From Gemmobacter nectariphilus DSM 15620 (GTDB lineage: Bacteria > Pseudomonadota > Alphaproteobacteria > Rhodobacterales > Rhodobacteraceae): a stretch of 64,000 bases of DNA. Below the pieces are notes generated by a model that was given only the letters and a program-made list of their open reading frames with translations, was not told the DNA's origin and ran no database searches. The position numbers and the translations under genes were made by a program. Position 1 is the stretch's first letter, and each line of letters begins with the position of its first letter. Location of the stretch: positions 124,001 to 188,000 of the forward strand of contig NZ_KE386949.1 in NCBI RefSeq assembly GCF_000429765.1, written 5' to 3'. Of this stretch, positions 7,605 through 16,011 are shown piece after piece.

Positions 7605-9800
7605 ATGACCATGTTTGAGTGTTTTCAACCATCGCAAGTCGACGCGCTAGGCTCCCTGACGCTGTTTTTCGGCTTTGCCATCTTTTACCTGCTCTACCGC
7701 GTCAGCCAGTCGTATTTCTTTGGCAGGCGGTATTTCGTCATCACCCTTGTCGCCATGCTGGCCTGGCTGTTCGCCGTGTTCATGCAGACCTCTGCCACGG
7801 ATGCGGTCTGCCGCAGCTTCTGGTCCGATGCCGCCTGGCCGCCGATCGTGCTGTTGCCGACGGCCTGGACACTGTTTCTGATCGACTACACCTATGGCGC
7901 GCGCTACCGGCCGCGCCTGTGGCGCACCGCGCTTTTGATGGCAGGGCCGCTGATCGCGGCCGTGACGGTTGGCACGAACGGGCTGCATCATCTGTTCCAC
8001 ACGCCGGTCCCTGCCGATGGCCTGACCGGCGGCGCTCGTCCCGGCCCGCTGTTCTATGCCTTTTCGATCTATCTTTATGCGACGCTGGCCTGCGCCATTC
8101 TGGTGACATTGGGCGGCATGTTGCGGGCGCGCGCGCCGCACCGGACCTTTTACGCGGGCCTGTTTCTGGTCACCCTGGCGCCTGCGCTCAGCAATGTGAT
8201 GTTCGTGGTCTACGACGTTCGCGTGCAAGGGCTGGATCCGACGCCCTTCGCCTTTTCGATCACCCTGTTCATCTTGCTGGTGATGGTCGCCGAGAACCGG
8301 CTGATGGATGTCGCCGCCATCGGCAAGGATCTGCTGTTCCACACCTCGCCCGACCCGATCTTTGTGCTTGATGTCGAGGGCAATCCCGTCGGTCGCAACC
8401 CCGAGGCACGCCGCATGTTCGGCCCCGATTTCGGGACCAGGGCCGCGGCGGACGGGCTGGGCACCGAATTGCAGGATTTCATCGCCGATCTGATCGAGAC
8501 ATCAGGCAAGCCGCTGCGCAAGACCCTGAGCGTGCGCAACAGGTATTTCGACCCCGAGGTCTTTCCGATCAACCAGCATTTCGGGCCTACCGGCTCGATC
8601 GCCGGATGGGTGCTGCGCCTGCGCGATTCGACCGAGCGGCGCTTTCTGTCCGGGGCCTTGCAGGCCGAACGGGATTTCCTGTCGCGCCTGATGGAAACCA
8701 GCATGTCGGGCATTCTGGTGCTCGATGCCCATGGGGCAATCAGTTTCATCAATGCCGAGGCCGAGCGGGTTCTGGGCCTTGAAGGTCTGCCGGTGCGCGA
8801 GATCAGCCTACGCGATCCCGACTGGCAGTTCGAATGGCCCGAAGGCACAGCCGCCACCGGGCTGGGGGAAGTCGTCTCCGCGCTGATCGCGACCCAGGAG
8901 CCGCTGCGCAATCGCCTGCTGTCGCTGCTGCGTCGCAGCGATGGCGAACGGCGGGTGATTTCCGTGAACGCGACGCTGCTCAAGTCCCCCGAAGCCGATG
9001 CGCGCGTCGTCGTCTCGCTGGCCGATGTGACCGACCAGCACCGCACGGAAATCAACCTGCGCGATGCGGCGGCGAAATCGGAATCCGAGAACCGCAGCAA
9101 GTCGCAGTTCATCGCCAACATGAGCCACGAGATCCGGACGCCCCTGAACGGTGTGCTGGGCATGGCCGAGGTGCTGGACCGGCTGATCAAGGACCCCGAG
9201 CAAAAGCGCATGATCACCACGATCCGCCATTCGGGAGAATTGCTGCTGACCATCCTGAACGACGTGCTGGACATGTCCAAGATCGAGGCCGGCAAGCTGG
9301 AGCTGGAATCCACGCTGTTCCGCCCCGACCATCTGGCCGCCCGCATCGAAGAGCTGTTCTCGGTCGCAGCCGATGAAAAGCAACTGTCCTTCGAGGTCTA
9401 TACCAGCGGGCGCGCCGACATCCAGCGCATCGGCGATCCGCACCGGCTGATGCAGATCCTGCAAAATCTGGTCAGCAATGCGATCAAGTTCACCCATGAC
9501 GGCGAGATCATGGTCACCGTGTCCTGCCCGGCTGGCCGGCCCGTGGTGATCGAGGTGCGCGACACCGGGATCGGCATGTCGGACGAACAGATCGACCGCA
9601 TCTTCCGCCCGTTCGAACAGGCCGATGGCAGCGTGACACGCCGGTTCGGCGGCACCGGGCTGGGCATGGCGATCGTCGCCAAGCTGGTCGAGCTGATGGA
9701 CGGCCAGATCGACGTGCAAAGCGAGATCGGCGAAGGCACCACGATCCGTGTGACCCTGCCGCTTGAAATCGATGCGTTCAGCGCCCGGTCAGCCGGTTGA
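7605..9800 (+). CDS. 7TM sensor histidine kinase with PAS domains
   Basis: About 731 residues. The N-terminal 220 residues contain seven hydrophobic helices in the arrangement of the histidine kinase 7TM sensor family (TLFFGFAIFYLLYR, LVAMLAWLFAVF, IVLLPTAWTLFLIDYTYG and so on). Two PAS domains follow (about 235-360, from DLLFHTSPDPIFVLDVEG; and about 365-490, from RLMETSMSGILVLDAHG). Then come HisKA with H508 (NMSHEIRTPLNG) and HATPase_c (N box NLVSNAIKFT, G1 DTGIGMS, G2 GGTGLGMAIV). There is no fused receiver. Its catalytic half is close to that of the kinase at 11657-14851. The start is uncertain: GTG 7572, ATG 7605 and ATG 7611 are all in frame. The 3' end overlaps the convergent receiver gene by 23 bp. 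Confidence 0.9.
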   Translation: MTMFECFQPSQVDALGSLTLFFGFAIFYLLYRVSQSYFFGRRYFVITLVAMLAWLFAVFMQTSATDAVCRSFWSDAAWPPIVLLPTAWTLFLIDYTYGARYRPRLWRTALLMAGPLIAAVTVGTNGLHHLFHTPVPADGLTGGARPGPLFYAFSIYLYATLACAILVTLGGMLRARAPHRTFYAGLFLVTLAPALSNVMFVVYDVRVQGLDPTPFAFSITLFILLVMVAENRLMDVAAIGKDLLFHTSPDPIFVLDVEGNPVGRNPEARRMFGPDFGTRAAADGLGTELQDFIADLIETSGKPLRKTLSVRNRYFDPEVFPINQHFGPTGSIAGWVLRLRDSTERRFLSGALQAERDFLSRLMETSMSGILVLDAHGAISFINAEAERVLGLEGLPVREISLRDPDWQFEWPEGTAATGLGEVVSALIATQEPLRNRLLSLLRRSDGERRVISVNATLLKSPEADARVVVSLADVTDQHRTEINLRDAAAKSESENRSKSQFIANMSHEIRTPLNGVLGMAEVLDRLIKDPEQKRMITTIRHSGELLLTILNDVLDMSKIEAGKLELESTLFRPDHLAARIEELFSVAADEKQLSFEVYTSGRADIQRIGDPHRLMQILQNLVSNAIKFTHDGEIMVTVSCPAGRPVVIEVRDTGIGMSDEQIDRIFRPFEQADGSVTRRFGGTGLGMAIVAKLVELMDGQIDVQSEIGEGTTIRVTLPLEIDAFSARSAG

Positions 9801-10254
9801 TCGCCTCCAGAAAGGCGGCGGCGCGAATCGGCTTGGGCAAGATCATGTCGGCCAGCATCGAGGCCCGGTTCCCCGCAATGCCGCCCGAGCCATCGACCGC
9901 CGCCGTGAACAGGATCATCGGGCAGGATGCGTTCAGCGACTGGCTGGCCTTCAGGTGGCGAATCAGCCGGTCTCCGTTGATGTGCGGCATGTTCAGATCG
10001 AAGATCAGCAGATCAAAGCGCCGCGTCTGCGCCAGTTCCAGCGCGCGGCGGCCATCCTCGACCAGGGTCAGTTCGGTGGCCGGGTGATCCTGCAGCAGAT
10101 GTTCGACGATGGCCCGATTGATTTCATCGTCATCCGCGACAAGAATCCGCAGCGGGCGGATCTGAACACGCCCGAAAACGGTCCCTGCATCAGGGCCGGC
10201 GTCGCCACCATCATCCATGGCCAATTTCCATCCCACACGAAATATGCAAGACAT
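9778..10254 (-). CDS. single-domain response regulator (CheY-like receiver)
   Basis: A 158-residue protein with a short N-terminal extension of about 34 residues and one receiver domain: DDD at 41-43, phosphoacceptor D86 in LLIFDLNMPHINGD, the T/S switch position in LFTAAVDG and K in ILPKPIRAA. There is no output domain, so it is a phosphate carrier or an allosteric partner. Its last codons overlap the end of the 7TM kinase on the other strand. A perfect TATAAT lies only 11 nt before the chosen ATG, so either the transcript is nearly leaderless or translation starts at the in-frame ATG at 10218 (MDDGGDAG). In this island it is the natural partner for the receiver-less kinases and the Hpt protein. 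Confidence 0.85.
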   Translation of the reverse strand: MSCIFRVGWKLAMDDGGDAGPDAGTVFGRVQIRPLRILVADDDEINRAIVEHLLQDHPATELTLVEDGRRALELAQTRRFDLLIFDLNMPHINGDRLIRHLKASQSLNASCPMILFTAAVDGSGGIAGNRASMLADMILPKPIRAAAFLEAINRLTGR

Positions 10255-10265
10255 ATCCTGATTTG

Positions 10266-10271
10266 ATTATA
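10266..10271 (-). promoter_or_regulatory. candidate -10 box for the receiver gene
   Basis: TATAAT on the minus strand in a locally A/T-rich stretch, 11 nt before the ATG at 10254. No good -35 is visible at 16-18 bp. If used, the 5' leader would be only about 4-5 nt. Confidence 0.35.
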
Positions 10272-10309
10272 CAATCGAGAAAAGAAACGCCCGTTGACCG
10301 GAAATGCAA

Positions 10310-11218
10310 TCACTTCCTCAACGTAAGGATGGCGTGCATCAGATCCTTGCGGCGAAACGGCTTCGCAAGATGGGTATCAAACCCGGCGACCAGATAATCG
10401 GCGACCTGATTGACCAGCGCATTCGCCGTGACGGCGATGGCGGCCGTCGGCGCCATGCCACGCTTCAGTTCGGCCGCGCGGATTTCGCGGATCGCGCTCA
10501 CCCCGTCCATCACGGGCATGGAAATATCCAGCAAGAGCAGGTCGAACTCATGCGCATGCCAGCTGTCCACCGCCTGCTTGCCGTCCTGCACGCTGATCAG
10601 CTTGGCCCGCGTGTCGGCCAGCATCTCTTCCAGCACCAGGCGGTTGGTCGGGCTGTCGTCGGCAATCAGGATGCGCATCCCCTCAAGGCTTTCCGCCTCG
10701 TCCAGGGGGGCGGCGTCGGCAGCATCAGTGGCGATATCCGCCTCGGCCCAGGGCAAGGTCAGCCGCACGGTCCGACCAAGCGCCCCTTGCGAAACGGCCA
10801 TCGTGCCGCCCAGCCCTTCCACGACCCCGGCAAGTGCCGGATCGGGCTGCGGATCGCCTGGCGGGCTTTGAATCTCGACGATGATGGGTTTCAGGGCCTT
10901 GGCGCTCAGCTTGAGACGGATGTTGCAATCGGGCACCGCAAAGGGATTGCTGCCCAGGATCGTCTGGAGGATTGCAAACATTGCATCGGGATCCCCGATG
11001 CGGCCGTTCTCGCAGCCAAGGCTGCTGAAGGCCTCGAACGCGCCGTTCCCGGCTTCGGCCTTTGCCACATAGACCGCCTCAAGCCGGCGGAGAACATCGA
11101 CAGGCCTGAAAGGCTTGCGTTCCACTGTGCGTCCCTGATCCAAGCTGTCTTGCGACGGTCGGTTTCCTGCTGCCCACCAAAGCGGGGGATCGGCGCCAAA
11201 GCGGCCACAAACTCGCAC
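10310..11218 (-). CDS. pseudokinase-receiver fusion (degenerate HATPase plus REC)
   Basis: About 302 residues from GTG at 11218; a GTG at 11125 with GGGA upstream would give 271 and remove an unconserved tail. Residues about 36-157 align with the kinases on either side: FRPVDVLRRLEAVY against FRPDHLAARIEELF, and RIGDPDAMFAILQTILGSN against RIGDPHRLMQILQNLVSN. The AIKFT end of the N box is lost, the G1 aspartate motif DTGIGM reads QSPPGDP, and the segment with the F and G2 boxes is absent. It also lacks HisKA. It therefore should not bind ATP productively. The C-terminal receiver (about 181-302) is intact: DD at 187-188, D231 in LLLLDISMPVMDG and K in LAKPFRRKD. It is probably a receiver carrying an inactive kinase-derived docking domain. 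Confidence 0.8.
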   Translation of the reverse strand: MRVCGRFGADPPLWWAAGNRPSQDSLDQGRTVERKPFRPVDVLRRLEAVYVAKAEAGNGAFEAFSSLGCENGRIGDPDAMFAILQTILGSNPFAVPDCNIRLKLSAKALKPIIVEIQSPPGDPQPDPALAGVVEGLGGTMAVSQGALGRTVRLTLPWAEADIATDAADAAPLDEAESLEGMRILIADDSPTNRLVLEEMLADTRAKLISVQDGKQAVDSWHAHEFDLLLLDISMPVMDGVSAIREIRAAELKRGMAPTAAIAVTANALVNQVADYLVAGFDTHLAKPFRRKDLMHAILTLRK

Positions 11219-11656
11219 ATACCACGACGAACATCAGGTCCGCCACGCGTGCGCCGTCCACTTCTCGCCCGAATTCAGCCCGACCCAAGACACGGGCGAA
11301 AGGGGATGCGACACGTCTTTGGCAGCTATAGCACCGCCGCGCGGACGAACACAACCCGACTGCCAGAGCGCGGGCGAAACCCTGCCCGGCATTCAGCCTT
11401 GTGCCCAAAGCGGCGCCAGAGGCGCAATATCATCGCAGGGTAGTGAGGTGCGGGGAATGCTCTCTCATAGACAGATCTTGCATTTCCCGGGATCGCCAGA
11501 CTTGATGCGCCAGACCGGTTGCGTGCAATTTACACTTGAAAGATGGACGTTAATCTTGCTTGCACAGTGTGCTGATTACCTGGTTCGCGTGGCATGTCGG
11601 GCGGCCGGTTCCGATCCAAAGATCGTCTCTGCCCGCCATGCAGAAAGGACGCCGTG
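11219..11656. other. 438-bp divergent intergenic region in the phosphorelay island
   Basis: It lies between the minus-strand pseudokinase-REC gene and the plus-strand multi-PAS kinase. It is less G/C-rich than its surroundings at about 11450-11580 (TTTACACTTGAAAG, GTTAATCTTGC). Promoters for both neighbours are expected here, but no confident hexamer pair or operator is visible. Short open frames on both strands have no recognisable protein character. No RNA gene was recognised. Confidence 0.5.
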
Positions 11657-14600
11657 ATGACTGTGCAAACCCGCATGGCCCGCGCGTTGCGCGCGCTGAT
11701 TGCCCAAGATGCCTCTGACCTCGAACGCGGGATCGCGCGGGGCCTGGCGGGGCTTTCGGATCTGCTGGGCGGCGGGCGGGCCTGGGTGTTTCTGGCCGGC
11801 GCCGACGGCACTGCCTGCCATGCCCATGACAGTTCTGCCGAAGGGGCGGCGCGGCAGATCGCGGCGGCGCCCGGCTGGCCCCGGCAACTGGCGCAACCGA
11901 TGGTGGCGCCGCAGCCCGCAACCTTGCCCACCATCGGGGCCTATCTTGCAGATCAGGGCGCCGGGCCCTGCCTTGTGACCCCGATGAACACCGCGGACGG
12001 CCCTGTCGGGGTCATGGTCTGCGAAGTGATCGCCCCGGATGCGGACATCCGCGACTTTGCCGGGGAATATGCCGGCCTGCTGGCCGAAATCATCCGCAAG
12101 GCCCGCACCGACCATCACCGCGCCGAGACCGGCCATCGGCTTGAGGCCATCCTGGGGGCCCTGCCCGATCTGCTGTTCGAAATCGACGCGAACGGCATCT
12201 ATACCGGCTTTGCTGCCGGCCCCCGGCATCTGCTGCTGATGCAGCCCAGCGAGTTCAAGGGGCGCGAGATCGGGTCTGTCATGCCCCCGGACGTCGCCGT
12301 GACCGTGCGGCGGGCCTTGCGCGAGGTGCTCGAACATGGCCACGTCAACGACCTGCACTTCGCGCTGGACCTGCCGGACGGACGCCATGTGTTCGCCGCG
12401 AACGGCGCGCGCAAGGCGGCGGCCTCGCCCGGGCAGGATCCCGGCGTTGTGTTCCTGGTCCGCGATGTGACGCAGGCCCATGCGATGAAAGAGGAACTCG
12501 GCCGCCTGGGCAGCATCACCCGGGCCATGAGCAACCTGGTGGTCATCGTCGATCCCGATCTGCGGATCACATGGGTGAACCCAGCCTTCGAATCGCATAC
12601 CGGCTGGACGCTGGACGAGATTCGCGGCCAGTCCCTGCCCGGCCTCGTGCGCTGCGAGGAAAGCGACCCCGAGGTCGTCGCGGGCGTCAGTGCGGCCATC
12701 GCGCAGGCCCTGCCGTTCAGTGGCCAGATGGTCAACAAGGACCGGCACGGCAATCGCTACCACGTCGACTTCAACATCCTGCCGCTGCGCGATGCCCAAG
12801 GCGAGGTCCAGGGATTTGTCAGCGTCGAAACCGTCGTCACCCAGATCAAGGAACAGAAGGCCGCGCTGGAACGGCTGGCACAGGCCGCCGCGATGGCGCA
12901 GTCCCGGCTGGAAAATGCGCTGAACGCTCTACCAGACGGGGTGATGATCTTTGATGCGGACGAGCGGCTCTTGATCTGCAATCCGGCGCAAAAGGCCGCC
13001 TTCCCCGAAATTGCGCCGCTGATGGTTCCGGGTGTCACGCGGCGGGAACTGCTGATGCATTCGCAGGCCCTGGGATTCTATGACGCGCCGCTGACGGCAG
13101 GTGCCGACATGCCCCCCGCCGATCCCATGGCCATCGCCCGTGGCAAGGCCCATCACGCCGACGAGTTCCAGCTTCGGGACGGGCGCTATTTTCGCCGGGT
13201 GATCAACCGGACCGCCGATGGCGGGCTGATCACCGTGGCCATCGACATGACGGCGCGCCACAACCAGATGGCGGCGCTGGATGCGGCGAACACCCAGTTG
13301 CAGCAGGCCCTGCACGAACGCGCCGAGGCCGAAAGCCGCCTGCACAACATCATGGATTCCACCCGCGTCGGCACCTGGGAGCTGGATCTGGACCTGGGCA
13401 TCGTGACCGTCTGTCGCCAATGGGCCCAGATCTTCGGTCTGAACACCGGGGATTGCTGGAAGATCAGCCATGCCGATTTTCTGGATCTAGTCCATCCCGA
13501 CGATCGCGCCATGCTGGAAAGCAACGACCCCCAGACGCGCAGCCCAGCCCCCGACCTGTTCGAACACGAATTCCGTATGCGCCATACCGATGGACACTGG
13601 GTCTGGGTGCTCTCACGCGGTCGGATCGAGGCGCGCGATGCCGACGGGCGGCCGATCCGGTTCGTGGGGGTCGATATCGACATCAGCGAACAGAAGCGGC
13701 TGGAAGAAGAGGTCCGGCAAAGCGATGCCTATCTGACCTCGGCCATGGAAAGCAACGTCGCCGCCTTTGCCATCTATGACGATCAGGACATTCTGGTCTA
13801 CTGCAACCCGGAAGCGAAACGGTTGCTGCATCTGCGCCCTGGCCTGGTGCTTGGCCGACCGACCGAGGGCGATTTCTGGACGATGGAAACCCTCGATGGC
13901 GACCCGCTGGACTATGACGAGGGGCCCTGCAGCCTGGCCCGCCGTGCGGGGGCACTGGTCAGCGACATCCGGTTTTCCATCCGCTGGCCCGACGGGCGCC
14001 GTCAGGTGCTGACCTGCAATGCAACGCCGGTGGCAACGGGCAACAGGCGACAGAACACCGTGGTCTCGTTCTGGGACATCACCGAACAGCTGCGCGCAAC
14101 CGAGCAACTGCGCGAGGCCCTGGCCCATGCCGAGGCCATGAGCCGGTCGAAATCCGTCTTCCTTGCCAACATGAGCCACGAGATCCGCACCCCCCTGAAC
14201 GGCGTTCTGGGGCTGGCCGAAGTGCTGAGCATGCAGATCACCGACCCCGAACAAAGCCGGATGATCGCGACGATCCGGCAATCAGGGGAAACGCTGCTTT
14301 CGGTGCTGAACTCGATCCTCGACATGTCCAAGATCGAGGCTGGCAAGATCGAGATCGAGAATGTCCCCCTGGTGCTGCAGGATCTGCTGCAACAGATCGA
14401 CGCGGTCTATTCCATTCAGGCCGAGGAAAAGGGCCTGGACTTCGAGGTGATCACCTCGACCGGCGCCGATCTGGCGCGCATTGGCGATCCGCACCGCATC
14501 CAGCAGATCCTGCACAATCTGATGAACAACGCGATCAAGTTCACCAGCCAGGGCGCGGTCACGCTGACGGTGGCCTGCCGCCGCGATCGGCCGGTGGTCT

Positions 14601-14851
14601 TCGAGGTGCGCGACACCGGCGTCGGCATGACACCCGAGCAAGGCGCGCGGGTGTTTCACAGCTTTGAACAGGCCGATGGCAGCACGACCCGCCGGTTTGG
14701 CGGCACGGGCCTTGGCCTGTCCATCGTGCGCGAGCTGGTCACCCTGATGGGTGGGCAGATCACGCTGGACAGCGCGCAAGGTCATGGCACCTGCATCCGG
14801 GTCGAGCTGCCCTTGCCCATGGCCAGCGAGCGGGAAACCGCCACCGCCTGA
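11657..14851 (+). CDS. soluble multi-PAS sensor histidine kinase
   Basis: A 1064-residue cytoplasmic kinase with no membrane segment. An N-terminal GAF-like region (about 1-140) is followed by five PAS-type modules: near 155-285 (ILGALPDLLFEIDANGIY), 290-410 (NLVVIVDPDLRITWVNPAF), 425-540 (LNALPDGVMIFDADERLL), 560-690 (with a PAC motif FVGVDIDISEQKR) and 695-815 (MESNVAAFAIYDDQD). HisKA has H841 (NMSHEIRTPLNGVLGLAE). HATPase_c carries NLMNNAIKFT, DTGVGMT and GGTGLGLSIV. There is no receiver. The ATG at 11657 has AGGA 8 nt upstream. Its catalytic core is very like the 7TM kinase, so both probably feed the same receivers. The sensed signals are unknown; no cofactor-binding residue can be assigned. 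Confidence 0.9.
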   Translation: MTVQTRMARALRALIAQDASDLERGIARGLAGLSDLLGGGRAWVFLAGADGTACHAHDSSAEGAARQIAAAPGWPRQLAQPMVAPQPATLPTIGAYLADQGAGPCLVTPMNTADGPVGVMVCEVIAPDADIRDFAGEYAGLLAEIIRKARTDHHRAETGHRLEAILGALPDLLFEIDANGIYTGFAAGPRHLLLMQPSEFKGREIGSVMPPDVAVTVRRALREVLEHGHVNDLHFALDLPDGRHVFAANGARKAAASPGQDPGVVFLVRDVTQAHAMKEELGRLGSITRAMSNLVVIVDPDLRITWVNPAFESHTGWTLDEIRGQSLPGLVRCEESDPEVVAGVSAAIAQALPFSGQMVNKDRHGNRYHVDFNILPLRDAQGEVQGFVSVETVVTQIKEQKAALERLAQAAAMAQSRLENALNALPDGVMIFDADERLLICNPAQKAAFPEIAPLMVPGVTRRELLMHSQALGFYDAPLTAGADMPPADPMAIARGKAHHADEFQLRDGRYFRRVINRTADGGLITVAIDMTARHNQMAALDAANTQLQQALHERAEAESRLHNIMDSTRVGTWELDLDLGIVTVCRQWAQIFGLNTGDCWKISHADFLDLVHPDDRAMLESNDPQTRSPAPDLFEHEFRMRHTDGHWVWVLSRGRIEARDADGRPIRFVGVDIDISEQKRLEEEVRQSDAYLTSAMESNVAAFAIYDDQDILVYCNPEAKRLLHLRPGLVLGRPTEGDFWTMETLDGDPLDYDEGPCSLARRAGALVSDIRFSIRWPDGRRQVLTCNATPVATGNRRQNTVVSFWDITEQLRATEQLREALAHAEAMSRSKSVFLANMSHEIRTPLNGVLGLAEVLSMQITDPEQSRMIATIRQSGETLLSVLNSILDMSKIEAGKIEIENVPLVLQDLLQQIDAVYSIQAEEKGLDFEVITSTGADLARIGDPHRIQQILHNLMNNAIKFTSQGAVTLTVACRRDRPVVFEVRDTGVGMTPEQGARVFHSFEQADGSTTRRFGGTGLGLSIVRELVTLMGGQITLDSAQGHGTCIRVELPLPMASERETATA

Positions 14852-15008
14852 CCCTTGCGGCCCGCCAGGCCAGATACCCAACCGGCGCCACATTCGCGTC
14901 CATATTTGACCAAGTTCGCCACACAAGGTTTCCAAAAGGTTGAATTGCCGCGTCGCGGATGAACCGACAAGGCGAACACAAAGGCGGAAAGTGGCGAAGG
15001 GTAGTACG

Positions 15009-15977
15009 ATGAAAATTCTCGCTGTCGATGACGAGCCGCTCTTCCTCGAACTGCTCGAGGTTGCCCTGCACGAACAGGGCTTTGCCGAGGTCACCCCGGT
15101 CTATTCGGCAAAAGAGGCGCTCCGGGAACTGGAAATGAGCAAGGAGGCGTTCGACTGCATCTTGCTCGATATCCGCATGCCGGGGATGGACGGGGTCGAG
15201 CTGTGCCGAAAGATCCGCAGCATTGCGGGCTACAAGCGGGTGCCGATCCTGATGGTCACGGCCATGACGGACCGTCAGTATATCGACGATGCCTTCGCGG
15301 CCGGCGCGTCTGACTATCTGACCAAGCCGCTCGATTCCATCGAGCTGCGCGCCCGGATGCAGATGGTCGAGCGCCTGATCGGCGAGCAGTCGCGCAACCT
15401 GCTGCTGGAACAGCGCATCGGCCTGATGAGCGAGGCCGCCGATACCACGATCCGGCCCGAAGAGCTGGAATTCGATCTGGACACCCGGATCATGCTGCAA
15501 GGCTTCGACCGGATCATCGAATATTCCGCGCTGGAAAACTATCTGCTCAGCCTTGGCATGAAGGAAAGCTATGGCGCCTCGGTCTGTGCGATCCGCGTGA
15601 CCAATGCGGCCAGCATCTTTGAACAGGCCTCGCGCGTGGCCTTCCTGAACATGCTCTATGATGTGGGCGTGTCGATCGAGACGGCGCTGAAATCGTCCAA
15701 GGCGCTGATCTCTTATGCCGGTGGCGGGGTGTTCGTGGCGGTCCTGGGCGACATGCGCGTCCCTGACGTGCGGGTCATCGAGACGCAGATCGCGACCTTG
15801 CTGCATGATTTCGACGACATCTATGCCGTCGACAAGCTGCCAAAGCCCGAAATCTCGGTGGGCGCGGCGGTGCGCAAGACCTTCCTGATCCGCCCGCGCG
15901 GCACCGAAATGCTGGACCATGCCATCTCGAACGCCAGCAAGCTGGCCGAGCATGAGACCTCTTTGAAAAGCGCCTGA
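15009..15977 (+). CDS. response regulator with degenerate GGDEF-like output domain (copy 2)
   Basis: A 322-residue paralog of the regulator at 6232-7170. The receiver has DDE at 7-9, D54 in ILLDIRMPGMDG and K in LTKPLDS. The C-terminal domain (about 155-322) shares the EYxALENYxLxLG block. At the GGDEF position it reads YAGGGVFVAVL (GGGVF), followed later by EISVGAAVRK as the SIG-like strand and a terminal helix. Loss of the acidic D-E pair argues against cyclase activity, so it may bind nucleotide or a partner instead. ATG 15009 has GAAGG upstream. The two paralogs bracket the island, one at each end, and this one ends at a strong hairpin. Confidence 0.82.
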   Translation: MKILAVDDEPLFLELLEVALHEQGFAEVTPVYSAKEALRELEMSKEAFDCILLDIRMPGMDGVELCRKIRSIAGYKRVPILMVTAMTDRQYIDDAFAAGASDYLTKPLDSIELRARMQMVERLIGEQSRNLLLEQRIGLMSEAADTTIRPEELEFDLDTRIMLQGFDRIIEYSALENYLLSLGMKESYGASVCAIRVTNAASIFEQASRVAFLNMLYDVGVSIETALKSSKALISYAGGGVFVAVLGDMRVPDVRVIETQIATLLHDFDDIYAVDKLPKPEISVGAAVRKTFLIRPRGTEMLDHAISNASKLAEHETSLKSA

Positions 15978-15985
15978 CCCTGCGG

Positions 15986-16011
15986 GGCGCCGCGATCACC
16001 CTCGCGGCGCC
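15986..16011. terminator. bidirectional terminator between regulator copy 2 and cobQ
   Basis: GGCGCCGCG and its exact complement CGCGGCGCC form a 9-bp stem with an 8-nt loop. The loop contains the cobQ stop codon, so it serves both convergent genes. Confidence 0.65.

Noticed and set aside
11079-11657. Short open frames (109 codons minus, 112 codons plus) in the gap between the pseudokinase-REC and multi-PAS kinase genes
   Set aside because: No ribosome sites, no recognisable domain, and they overlap each other and the neighbouring genes' starts.
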